Positions 50,789-59,701 of a stretch of 64,000 bases of DNA are shown here, one piece after another. The notes beneath the pieces were generated by a model that worked only from the letters and a program-made list of their open reading frames with translations, did not search any database and was not told the origin of the DNA. The translations under genes and the position numbers were made by a program. Every line of letters starts with the position of its first letter. Positions within the stretch are counted from its first letter, which is position 1. The DNA comes from Acidobacteriota bacterium. Its GTDB lineage: Bacteria > Acidobacteriota > Blastocatellia > UBA7656. The stretch lies in assembly GCA_040754075.1 (NCBI GenBank), contig JBFMDH010000003.1, positions 78,307 through 142,306 on the forward strand, written 5' to 3'.

Positions 50789-53700
50789 TTAGAAGCTGAA
50801 CCGACCGCCGATTTGCAAGGCGCGTGGCCCGCCGGTTCCGAAATTCTGACCAACGCGACCGGTCGCCTGACCGAAACTGTTATTGAGCGTACCGCTGAAG
50901 CCTGTGAGATTCGAGATGTTGAAAAGGTTAAAGGCTTCGATGAAAATCGTTGCGTTGTACCTTTCAGCAAACTTGAAATTTTTCGACAAGCGCACATCAT
51001 GTGACCAGAAATCGTCGCCGAACTGGAACTGCGCCGGCAAGGTGATGGTCGGGAAGGTCGCGCCATTGGCGGCAGGTTTCCCGGCAAGGCTTGAGTTGTA
51101 TTCAGCAACCAGACGTCGCAATTCATCGGCATCGGTGCCGCGTCCGAGTGAAAACGGTTTGAGACCCGGCAAGGTATCGCCGCGTGTGCCATCGCCATTG
51201 ACATCAATTGAGCCTGGGATAGTTCCATTGTTAGATGGGGTGCTCTGATAAATGGCAATCAATGAACCTTGCAATCCCCAGGGCAATTCCAGCAGTCCGC
51301 TAACCGTCAGGCTGTGACGGGAACCGGCATCAATGGGATTACCAAACCAGTTGTTCAAGTCAAGCAGCGGGAATTCCGTGCGTTTTTGCAAGGCATAACT
51401 GGCGGTGAGTTGATAACGATTAGAGAATCGTTTATCGAGTTTGACAAGCATGGCGCGGTAATCGTTTCGCCCGTTGCTATTGGTCACGCTGATTGCGCCA
51501 TTGGAGCAGATAGCTGTGGGATTGATGATTTGCGCGCCAACGCAAGCCGGCAATGCCCGTCCACCTTGTGCGGCGACGCGGTCAGTGCGGTTGTAATCGG
51601 AAGCCAACAGCGAATGCACCCGTTTACGCAAAACAAAATCGACGTTGAGCAACATATCTTTAGTCAGTTTACGTTGTACGCCGATAGAAAATTGTTCGGA
51701 GTAAGGGGTTTCCAAATCGGAATCAAGAATGCCGCTGCCGGTCTTAAAGAAATCCAGTCCCGAAAAACCTGCTGCGCCTGCGGCTTGCAAACCGGAAAGG
51801 ATTGCCGCTTTCTGCCCAGCCAGAAGTGACATGAAATTAGCGCCCGTGAATTTGGTTGGATTGGTGACAAAGTTGATCGAAGTGCCTGCCGGAGGACTGA
51901 AACTGGCAACCGCGGCTGCGAGTTGCGCCTGCACGGCTGCCGGCAGACCTGGAATCGTCGGCAATTGCGGGAAAGCAATGTTGTTTTGGAAATAAGCTGT
52001 GGGCACTACGGAACGACCATTGCCTGCCGGGCCGTTGGTGGCGCGTTCCTGCAAACGGGTGACGAAGAGAATGGTGTCGTAGTAAAGACCGGCACCGCCG
52101 CGAATGACCGTGTCACCTTTGCTGCCGACATCCCAGGTAAAGCCGATAGAAGGAGCAAAGTTATTTTTATCCTTCTTAGCTTTATCTGTGCTGCTCAATA
52201 AAGAAGCTAAAAGTCTGGGTTTGGCAAGGTCATGATTGCCCAGATTGGTTTCATATTGATAGGAACCGCCATACAGGAAAGTGAAGTTCGGACGAATACG
52301 CCAGGCATCCTGAACATAGAAGCGATAGCGATTGCCCTGACGTGCAATATCCCCGTTGAATGGCGGGGGTTGTGACGGGTCGCCAATGCCAACTGCGCCA
52401 GCGGCGAGCGGCAGACCAAGAATGTCATTGACCGTCAACTTCGCGCCGGGCGTCGTGAAAGCGGCAGGAAGCGAAAGTTGGGCGGTGCCGATGACGATAT
52501 TTTTAACCGCCTGTGGCAATCCCGGAATGCCATTAATCGCATTAGCGAAAGCCGCGTTGGCAATGCCGACGAATTCCGGGTCATAGAGCACGAGCAGTCC
52601 CGGTTCCAAAAATTCCCATTTGCCAAAACCGTAGTTGTGTTCCCATTCAGCGCCAAATTTCAGGCGATGCGAACCTTTTTCCCAACTTACATTATCAACA
52701 TATTGATAACGGTTGAGCCGACGATTTTGCGGGGCATTGGTGGTATTACCGAATGCCAGGTTGCTGCTGACGAAATTGATATGCACGCCGCCAAGCCCGA
52801 TGCAGCCGACTTCCGAGGACGGACATTGGTCAGCCGATGGAATCAACTCGTCGTTCGTGATGCGCTGGAAATTGAAACGAAAATCGTTGACCAGATTTCT
52901 TGAAATCAGGCTGGTGATACCGGCTTGCGCATTGTGGTCACGGCTCTTGTTATCACGCCATCGCGAGGGCAAGACGTTATTGCCGTCAGGCGCGACGGTG
53001 CTGTTGTCATCGAAGCTGTAGCGAGTGAAGATGTTGTGTTTTTCACCCCATTTATAATCGCCGCGAATGTTGAGGAGAATGCCATCATAGGCGCTTGGGA
53101 AACTAGTGTTGAACTGTTGAAATATCGGGTTGCCGGTGATGTTCGATGAAAACACCGTGTCCTGATTCAACCATTCAACGTTTCCGAAATAAAATGCTTT
53201 ATCTTTTTTGATGGGACCACCAAGCGAACCGCCGTATTGATAACGACGGAAGAAGGGGTCAAATTCTTTCGACGGTTTTTTCAAGGTTGGAATAGCCGAC
53301 AGATTATGGTCGCGGAAATAGAGAAAGGCGCTGCCGTGCATATCGTTGCCACCCTGACGCGAAACGATATTGATGGCACCAACCGAGGTGACCCCGGTCG
53401 AGAGGTCGAAGTTATAGGTTGAGATTTGAAACTCTTGAACGGTTTCCGTAGAGAAGTTTTGCGCCGCACCGCCGCATACCGGATCAACGATGCTGCCGCC
53501 GTCTACTGTGAGTCGCGTAGCCGATGCCGGCCCGCCACCGATAGAGACGTTAAAGAGGTTATTTTGCGCGCCGGGATTATTGGCGGATACCGAAACCCCC
53601 GGTTCAAGCAACGCGAGTTGCAGGAAGTTACGACCATTGAGCGGCAAGGCATCAATCTTTTTCTGGTTGATGACCCCGGCAATCTGGTGATTCTCTTTTT

Positions 53701-54091
53701 CAACTGAAGCTTGTCCGGCAGCGATGTCTACGACTTCGGTGCCGCCGCCTGCCGTCAACGTGACATCACCGGCAAACGATGAACCGACTTCGACAACGGC
53801 GTTGAATGAGGTTCTTGAAAATCCTTGCGCTTCAATAGTGACTTCATATTCGCCGGGTTGCAGGGCCGGAATGGTATAAAGCCCGTCGTCGCCCGTGTTG
53901 CCTTCGCGTTTGTCACCGGTTGCTTTATTTTTAGCCGTGATTTTGGCATTGGTAATAACTGCGCCTTGTTGATCTTTAACCGCGCCGCGAATGGAGCCGG
54001 TCGGGTTTTGCGCAAAAACCGGCAAGGCAAGATTTGCCAGCAACGCAAGCACCGTTAAGATCGGCGGCAAGGCTTTGAACTTTTTAAGCAT
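50789..54091 (-). CDS. TonB-dependent receptor with carboxypeptidase-regulatory N-domain (Oar-like), no. 2
   Basis: 1100 residues from the ATG at 54091 (AAAGGAG upstream). There is a signal peptide (LPPILTVLALLANLALPVFAQ). The beta-sandwich domain has GSIRGAVKDQQGAVITNAKI and GLYTIPALQPGEYEVTIEAQGF. The plug has INQKKIDALPLNGRNFLQLALLEPG and RLTVDGGSIVDP, then SVGAINIVSRQGGNDMHGSAF. The barrel ends GTGGPRALQIGGRFSF, with the terminal Phe needed for BAM insertion. It is closely related to receptor 3 immediately upstream and the two probably arose by tandem duplication; receptor 1 is more distant. Confidence 0.92.
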   Translation of the reverse strand: MLKKFKALPPILTVLALLANLALPVFAQNPTGSIRGAVKDQQGAVITNAKITAKNKATGDKREGNTGDDGLYTIPALQPGEYEVTIEAQGFSRTSFNAVVEVGSSFAGDVTLTAGGGTEVVDIAAGQASVEKENHQIAGVINQKKIDALPLNGRNFLQLALLEPGVSVSANNPGAQNNLFNVSIGGGPASATRLTVDGGSIVDPVCGGAAQNFSTETVQEFQISTYNFDLSTGVTSVGAINIVSRQGGNDMHGSAFLYFRDHNLSAIPTLKKPSKEFDPFFRRYQYGGSLGGPIKKDKAFYFGNVEWLNQDTVFSSNITGNPIFQQFNTSFPSAYDGILLNIRGDYKWGEKHNIFTRYSFDDNSTVAPDGNNVLPSRWRDNKSRDHNAQAGITSLISRNLVNDFRFNFQRITNDELIPSADQCPSSEVGCIGLGGVHINFVSSNLAFGNTTNAPQNRRLNRYQYVDNVSWEKGSHRLKFGAEWEHNYGFGKWEFLEPGLLVLYDPEFVGIANAAFANAINGIPGLPQAVKNIVIGTAQLSLPAAFTTPGAKLTVNDILGLPLAAGAVGIGDPSQPPPFNGDIARQGNRYRFYVQDAWRIRPNFTFLYGGSYQYETNLGNHDLAKPRLLASLLSSTDKAKKDKNNFAPSIGFTWDVGSKGDTVIRGGAGLYYDTILFVTRLQERATNGPAGNGRSVVPTAYFQNNIAFPQLPTIPGLPAAVQAQLAAAVASFSPPAGTSINFVTNPTKFTGANFMSLLAGQKAAILSGLQAAGAAGFSGLDFFKTGSGILDSDLETPYSEQFSIGVQRKLTKDMLLNVDFVLRKRVHSLLASDYNRTDRVAAQGGRALPACVGAQIINPTAICSNGAISVTNSNGRNDYRAMLVKLDKRFSNRYQLTASYALQKRTEFPLLDLNNWFGNPIDAGSRHSLTVSGLLELPWGLQGSLIAIYQSTPSNNGTIPGSIDVNGDGTRGDTLPGLKPFSLGRGTDADELRRLVAEYNSSLAGKPAANGATFPTITLPAQFQFGDDFWSHDVRLSKNFKFAERYNATIFIEAFNLFNISNLTGFSGTLNNSFGQATGRVGQNFGTGGPRALQIGGRFSF

Positions 54092-54623
54092 ACTAATTCT
54101 CCTTTCAACTCTTGTGAGCGGATAGTTTCTTTCAGCTTTGGATTTAAGCTGTTTAGGCCTGCTTTGCAATCATGACCTCACAGTTAAAGCAGGGACAAAC
54201 TGCAAGTCTCGACAATCATAATGACCAGAGCACTGTAAAATCGCCTAATGACAAAACTGCCAACTAAACTTTCAAGACAACGATTAATATTGCTTAGATT
54301 TTGAGATTAAATGTTAGAGTGCCTACGAACGGAGCATATATTCTTTCTTTCAAGTTTGATTGTCAAGCCGTTTCTGAATGCTTTTCATTTTTTGCCGGAA
54401 AGCTGCCGGATACGCCATTTGTAGCATTCACTACCAGGATTTATAAGGCTTAGCCGGTTGGTAGAATGGTGCGGAAATTTAGCAGACACAACTATATTTT
54501 CACCATCCGACGGCTCAGTTGCATATCCTTGCCGTGACCATTTAAACAACTAAACCGCCGGATAGCTGAAACCCCTTGCTGGTTTCTCAATCGAAAAAGT
54601 GAATCCCTTAGCAAACCACCACG
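54092..54623. other. Intergenic region between TonB receptors 2 and 3
   Basis: About 530 bases without a credible gene. It contains the promoter-like element shared with the region upstream of receptor 3. No clear terminator for receptor 3 was found. Confidence 0.5.
54338..54366 (-). promoter_or_regulatory. Promoter-like element of TonB receptor 2
   Basis: On the minus strand TTGACA (54361-54366), 17 bases, GAATAT (54338-54343). The surrounding sequence, including CAGAAACGGCTTGACAA upstream of and across the -35, is conserved at 58257-58285 ahead of receptor 3. The conservation is stronger support than the weak -10. Confidence 0.6.
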
Positions 54624-57600
54624 CTAGAACTGCAACCGCGCCGCCAGTTGAAAGGCGCGCGGCCCCCCCGAACCGAAAACCCCACCGGCGCGTGTACTCG
54701 GTTGCCCGAAATTCGCGCCATTGAGCGTACCGCTGTAACCGGAGAGATTGGAAATGTTAAATATATTGAATGCCTCACCAATAATCTGGAGTTTAACTTT
54801 CTCTCCGATGGAAATAATTCTCGTCACTCGAATATCCTGTGAGATAAAGGTATCGCCGCTATCAAAATTTTTGGGCAGGGTGATTGCCGGAATCACCTGA
54901 TCTCGGGTCGTGCGTTTGCCGGTCACTGCCGTCGGTAAAGTGGTGTTATATTGATTGACCAACCGACGCACATCATCTTGATTAAATTTGCGCCCGAAAC
55001 CTCTGAAAGTTGCGCCGGGCAAAATGAGAGAACTGGTGCCATCACCATCCAAATCCACCCCGGAAATCAACAACGTCAATGCCGGTTTACTGAGCATTTG
55101 ATTGATGAGCGAGACTTGCCAGGTATTGGCGACCGCCTGGATGAATTTGTTATCGCCCTGATAGCTTGGCAATTCCATTGCACCGCTGAAGGTGAAGCGA
55201 TGGCGACGGTCGGAATCCTGATAATCATCCGCTTCATAAAAATTATCGAGATTGTACACGCCATTGCCAACGCCGTTAAAGCCAATGAATTTTGACAAAG
55301 CGTAAGAGGCAGTAAACAGGTAGCGGTCGGAAAAGCGTTTGTCCACTTTGACGTGCAAGCCTGTATAACGATAATTAGCGCCATTTTGAGAGATGGCAAT
55401 CGGCCCGGTTGAACATTGCGCCGTCGGGTTTAAAGATTGTTGTCCGGTACACACCGGAATAATCGGATTCGGGCTTGGGTCGCCGCGTCCGTTCGCGCCA
55501 ACCTGTGAGAGCCGTGCCCGGTTATAACGGTTGCGGTCAATAATGAAGGTGTTATGCAAGCCGCCAAACTTGAGTGAACGCCGCAACACGAAATCCGCTT
55601 GTACGACTAACTCTTGCGCGAGTTTGCGTTGAATGCCGATGCTCGCATTGATGGCATAAGGAACGACGGTGTTTTGGTCGAACAGTCCGCCGAAACCTTG
55701 CTCGCCGGTGGTTTTTACTGCTTGAATCCCGCGCACCGCAAGGTTAGTGCCATCGCCGAGCAAGGCTTGTGCTGTAGCGCGCAAAGTCGGCAATTGCGCT
55801 GCCAGATTGGTGCCGCTATAAGCAGTAGGAAAACTCGCAAACTGGAGATTGAACAAGGTGCCCGGAATGATGTAGCGACCATTGCCGGATGGCCCGGTGT
55901 AGGCGCGCTCGTTGAGGCGCGTCCAGAACAGATTGGAATCATGATAAACGCCGCCGCCGCCGCGAATCACCATATTGCCGTTGCCATGCACATCCCAGGC
56001 AAAACCGATGCTCGGATCGAAATTGTTCTTATCGCGTTTGGGCGCGCTTAAATCGCCGCCAAGCAGTGGAGCGAGCAGAGCGGGACGGTCAAAATCATGA
56101 TTGAGGACATTGTCTTCATACACCCAAGCCACCCCGTAGTTGAAGGTGAACCGCGGGTGCAACCGCCATTGATCGCCGATAAAGATGCGATAACGATTAT
56201 TGTGCGAGGCAGTCTGGAAATTGAAGGGCTGTGGTTGTCCGGGATTGCCTACGCCTGTAGCAAAACCCGCGAGCGGCAGCCGCAAAATATCCGCATAAGT
56301 TGGCAACAAACCCGGAACCGCGGGACCCGTGCCGGTGGCGTTCAACTTCAAACTCAAGGGCAACGCATTATAAAGCGGGAAAAAGGGTGAAGCCGCGCCG
56401 CCGGTAGCCGCGACAAATGCCAGAATGTGCAGCGGATCCCAAAGCGTCACAAATGCCGGTTCAAGATATGCCCAGTGTCCCTGCCCATAAAAATGTTCCC
56501 ACTCGCCGCCAACCCGCATCCGGTGCGTCCCTTTTTGCCAACTCAAAGTGTCGGTCAGTTGATAGGTTCTCAGCACCCGATTCTGCGGCGTATTCAAATT
56601 GTTGCCGATGCCGAAATTGCTGAGCGTCGTGCCAATGCGTGGGCCCCCAACGCCAAGGCAATAAACCGGGTCTTTGCAAGCGTCGGTGGGAATCTTGAGT
56701 CGTCCGCTGTAAAAGCTGTACGAGTAACGGAAATCGTTGACCGTGTTGCTGGTCAACAGAGTGGTCAATCCGCCCAATGCTTGAGTTGAAACATTTTTGG
56801 TAGATACCCAGTTGGAGGGCATAAAAACGCCGTTTGCCGAATTGAAGTTATCGTTATTGTCGGTGCTAAAGCGAACGAAGGCGTTATTTTTGTCATTGAT
56901 TCTGAAATCAACCTTGAGATTTGCCTGATTGAAATCCAACGGTTGTGGAAAAGCGACATCATATTGCGAAAAGATGGGATGGTTGTTGGCGATGGGCACC
57001 ACCCCATCCTGATTCTGATGCTCATAGTTGAAGAAATAAAATACATTATCTCTTTTGATGGGTCCGCCGATAGAACCGCCCATCTGTCGTCGCGCAAAAA
57101 ACGGCTCTCTTAGAGACGGGTCAATCGCCGCGCGCGGATTGCGCTGGAGCGCCGGATAAGCCGCCATGTTGTCATCGCGGTAGTACATAAACAGCGAGCC
57201 ATGCAAATCATTAGTGCCACTGCGCGAGATGACATTGATTGAACCGACGCTGGTAACCGAAGTGGAAATATCATAATTGAAGGTTGAAATCTGAAATTCC
57301 TGCACGGATTCCTGCGAAAAATTCTGCGACGTGCCCCCGGTCACTCGGTCATTAATAGTTGCCCCGTCAACGGAAATGCGGGTCAACGCCTGCGAAGCTC
57401 CGGCGACCGAAACGCGGAAGAAGTTATTCGGACTGGTGCCGGGATTGTCCACGGCTTCAACGCCAACACCGGGTTCGAGCAATGCCAGTTGCAGGAAATT
57501 GCGACCGTTGAGCGGTAAAACTTCAATCTGTCTGCGCCCAACGACGCCATCAATCTTGTGGTCGGTAACATTAATGGTCGGCGTATCGCTAACCACACTA

Positions 57601-57953
57601 ATGGTTTCCGAAGCTTGTCCGATTTCCAGCACAAATTCAATCGTCGCATTTTCGCCGACTTGAACATGTATCATGCTGACGGCGGTTTTAAAGCCCGGCA
57701 TGCTGACTTTGACCTCATATTCGCCGGGCGTCAGGTTGCTGACCTGATACTCACCATCCGAGTTGGTTTTCACCATGCGCGCGGCTCCGGTTGCTTTGCT
57801 GGTAACCGCAATCTTCGCGTCAGTGATGACGGCTTCCTTCGGGTCTTTTACCGTCCCGCGCAATCCGCCGGTAGGAATTTGAGCAAAAACCGGAGAGATG
57901 CTGGTGAAACAAAAGACCCAAAGCATAAATAAACTCAGTTTGGAATGGCGCAT
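54624..57953 (-). CDS. TonB-dependent receptor with carboxypeptidase-regulatory N-domain (Oar-like), no. 3
   Basis: 1109 residues; ATG with AAAGGAG upstream. Signal peptide LSLFMLWVFCFTSISPVFAQ. Beta-sandwich GGLRGTVKDPKEAVITDAKI...GEYQVSNLTPGEYEVKV; plug VVGRRQIEVLPLNGRNFLQLALLEPGVGVE and RISVDGATINDRVTGG; barrel end GSGGPRAFQLAARLQF with terminal Phe. The leader and promoter region is shared with receptor 2. The ligand is unknown; a peptide, glycan or chelate are all possible. It lacks its own distinct terminator. Confidence 0.92.
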   Translation of the reverse strand: MRHSKLSLFMLWVFCFTSISPVFAQIPTGGLRGTVKDPKEAVITDAKIAVTSKATGAARMVKTNSDGEYQVSNLTPGEYEVKVSMPGFKTAVSMIHVQVGENATIEFVLEIGQASETISVVSDTPTINVTDHKIDGVVGRRQIEVLPLNGRNFLQLALLEPGVGVEAVDNPGTSPNNFFRVSVAGASQALTRISVDGATINDRVTGGTSQNFSQESVQEFQISTFNYDISTSVTSVGSINVISRSGTNDLHGSLFMYYRDDNMAAYPALQRNPRAAIDPSLREPFFARRQMGGSIGGPIKRDNVFYFFNYEHQNQDGVVPIANNHPIFSQYDVAFPQPLDFNQANLKVDFRINDKNNAFVRFSTDNNDNFNSANGVFMPSNWVSTKNVSTQALGGLTTLLTSNTVNDFRYSYSFYSGRLKIPTDACKDPVYCLGVGGPRIGTTLSNFGIGNNLNTPQNRVLRTYQLTDTLSWQKGTHRMRVGGEWEHFYGQGHWAYLEPAFVTLWDPLHILAFVAATGGAASPFFPLYNALPLSLKLNATGTGPAVPGLLPTYADILRLPLAGFATGVGNPGQPQPFNFQTASHNNRYRIFIGDQWRLHPRFTFNYGVAWVYEDNVLNHDFDRPALLAPLLGGDLSAPKRDKNNFDPSIGFAWDVHGNGNMVIRGGGGVYHDSNLFWTRLNERAYTGPSGNGRYIIPGTLFNLQFASFPTAYSGTNLAAQLPTLRATAQALLGDGTNLAVRGIQAVKTTGEQGFGGLFDQNTVVPYAINASIGIQRKLAQELVVQADFVLRRSLKFGGLHNTFIIDRNRYNRARLSQVGANGRGDPSPNPIIPVCTGQQSLNPTAQCSTGPIAISQNGANYRYTGLHVKVDKRFSDRYLFTASYALSKFIGFNGVGNGVYNLDNFYEADDYQDSDRRHRFTFSGAMELPSYQGDNKFIQAVANTWQVSLINQMLSKPALTLLISGVDLDGDGTSSLILPGATFRGFGRKFNQDDVRRLVNQYNTTLPTAVTGKRTTRDQVIPAITLPKNFDSGDTFISQDIRVTRIISIGEKVKLQIIGEAFNIFNISNLSGYSGTLNGANFGQPSTRAGGVFGSGGPRAFQLAARLQF

Positions 57954-58411
57954 ATTTTTCTCCTTTCAATTCCTGTGAGCAATGTCAATGAACTAAAACA
58001 GCGGTTTTGTGTTTTCCGGGTATTCAAGTCCCTCACGCTAATGAAAAAGCGAAAAGACGACTACCTGAAATAACCCGACAACGAAACTCGACAGAGGATG
58101 AAAACTTTAACCTGAGTAAAGGCGGGACAATGCGACTGTCTATCATTACATCTGCCGGCTAGTGCTTTAGCCGATAGATGCCATTTTTAACAGCTAGATG
58201 AATAATTCCGAAGTATTGATGAATATGAGAAAAATATGTGCTTTTTGAACGCGCATATCTTCTTGCTTTCCGATTTGCTTGTCAAGCCGTTTCTGATCGC
58301 TTGGCAATTTCAGACTTGCCATTGTAATTGTAGGAGTCAACGGTTGCCGGTCAATGAACCCAAATGCAAGTTGATAAACTGTGACCGAAACGTCAAGCAC
58401 TGAGCGGAAGA
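57954..58411. other. Intergenic region upstream of TonB receptor 3
   Basis: About 460 bases without a credible gene, holding the promoter-like element at 58257-58285. Confidence 0.5.
58257..58285 (-). promoter_or_regulatory. Promoter-like element of TonB receptor 3
   Basis: TTGACA (58280-58285, minus strand), 17 bases, GAAGAT (58257-58262). It is the counterpart of 54338-54366, with the same CAGAAACGGCTTGACAA context. Confidence 0.6.
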
Positions 58412-59479
58412 TTACCGCAAGCCGAGTTCTGCGGCTAAGACCTCATCCACCCGACCGAGCGCATAAGCAATTTTTAGGGTGCTGCGGTTGATGCGGTCAG
58501 TAGCGCGGTCTGCCATTTTGCCGCCAATCATGGTCGCGCCTAACCCTGAGGCTTCGGCTTCTAAAAATGCGCGGGCTTCGTCAATCGCTTTATTGATTTC
58601 GGCATCGGGGAGTTGAAACATTTCAACCGCTAAAGCGGTCTGTTCGGGAATGCCTGTCCATTTACCGGCAAAACCGAAATCAATCGCCAGCCGTGCGTCA
58701 CGTTTAAACTCTTCAATCGCCGCTTCGCGTTCGGCTTCGCTCTTGTTTTTCGTCGGATAGTTGGTGGTCATTTCGGCAATCGCCGGAATGCCTACGGACG
58801 CAGCAGCTTTAACGATTGCCGAACGCAGATGGCTAATCAGCGGATGGTCTGGACGGTAAGTCGAAGCGCGCATGCCGAGGCTCGCCCAGTAATCGTAGGT
58901 TCCCAAGATAAGTCCAACCAGACGCTTCGATGAATGCGCTATGGCGAATAAATTTTCTTCCGCCATCTCGGATTCAATCAACACTTCAATCTTAATTTGG
59001 TTTGGAGCCATACCGAGTTTGGTTTCAAGCGCCGCAAGCGTCGCATCAATCGAGCGCACTTCATCGGCGCTCTCGATTTTCGGATAAATCAAGCCATCGA
59101 GATTCGCGCCTGCCTGTTCGATAATGACCGAGATGTCTTCGTGTGCCGGGTCGAGTTCAAGCCCGCGCGGGCGAAAGAAGCGCAGGCGTTTTCCCCAGTC
59201 GAGTTCATTGAAAGCGCGAATGATGTTGGCGCGTCCCTGTTCGAGAAGTTCCGGGTTATTGCGCGGAATCGAATCTTCCAAATCAAGCATCACGAGATTG
59301 GCTTGCGAGCGGGTCGCCGCCCCTTCCGTATATTTCCACACCGTTGCCGGACAGGTCAGATGCGCCATCTGCACATAATATTTCGGCTCCAGGTCAATGA
59401 GTCGTTCACTGACTCCGGCAAGTAGCTTTTCATTGCGCGCTTTTGCGGCAGCGGTAATCTCTGCGTCAGGGGTTTGCAT
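58412..59479 (-). CDS. CitE-like CoA-ester lyase (HpcH/HpaI family)
   Basis: 355 residues from the ATG at 59479. A longer frame to 59569 would overlap the terminator of the next gene, so I reject it. Family motifs: YYVQMAHLTCPATVWKYTEGAATRSQANLVMLDLEDSIP, RLRFFRPRGLELDPAHEDI, GLIYPKIESADEV and IEVLIESEMAEENLFAIAHSS, which include the Glu/Asp metal ligands. These match the malyl-CoA/citramalyl-CoA lyase branch of the TIM-barrel aldolases. The exact CoA ester is not determined. It stands alone. Confidence 0.88.
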   Translation of the reverse strand: MQTPDAEITAAAKARNEKLLAGVSERLIDLEPKYYVQMAHLTCPATVWKYTEGAATRSQANLVMLDLEDSIPRNNPELLEQGRANIIRAFNELDWGKRLRFFRPRGLELDPAHEDISVIIEQAGANLDGLIYPKIESADEVRSIDATLAALETKLGMAPNQIKIEVLIESEMAEENLFAIAHSSKRLVGLILGTYDYWASLGMRASTYRPDHPLISHLRSAIVKAAASVGIPAIAEMTTNYPTKNKSEAEREAAIEEFKRDARLAIDFGFAGKWTGIPEQTALAVEMFQLPDAEINKAIDEARAFLEAEASGLGATMIGGKMADRATDRINRSTLKIAYALGRVDEVLAAELGLR

Positions 59480-59537
59480 AATTGAATTTCCGTCTCCTGA
59501 AAATTGCATTGTGTGGGTTGAAATTCTAGCGATGAAA

Positions 59538-59581
59538 AGAAAAAAGCGCGAGGCTTGAATAAACTTCAAACGCTCGCGCTT
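59538..59581 (-). terminator. Terminator of the tricorn-like protease gene
   Basis: Arms AAGCGCGAG and CTCGCGCTT (59544-59552, 59573-59581) followed on the minus strand by TTTTCTTTTC. It lies about 120 bases after the stop codon. Confidence 0.8.
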
Positions 59582-59645
59582 CGTGCAACGCTTTATGGAA
59601 AATGTTGCAGGTTAGAGCCGGGTGCAAATGATTTTACTTGACGCC

Positions 59646-59679
59646 GGTTGAGCAAGCGGTCAGTGACCGCGCCTCAACC
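59646..59679. repeat. Short hairpin related to the MITE-like palindrome
   Basis: GGTTGAGCAAGCGGTC-AG-TGACCGCGCCTCAACC, nearly perfect. It keeps the GGTTGA...AAGCGGTC...TGACCGC core of the inner stem at 36725 and 50618 but lacks the outer arms, so it may be a degenerate or minimal copy. It lies just after the protease stop. Confidence 0.6.
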
Positions 59680-59701
59680 TTCAATCGTTTTACCAGCGGC
59701 T

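Noticed and set aside
50638-51258. 206-residue minus-strand frame at the end of TonB receptor 2
   Set aside because: It overlaps the receptor C-terminus in another frame and is built from receptor and repeat sequence.
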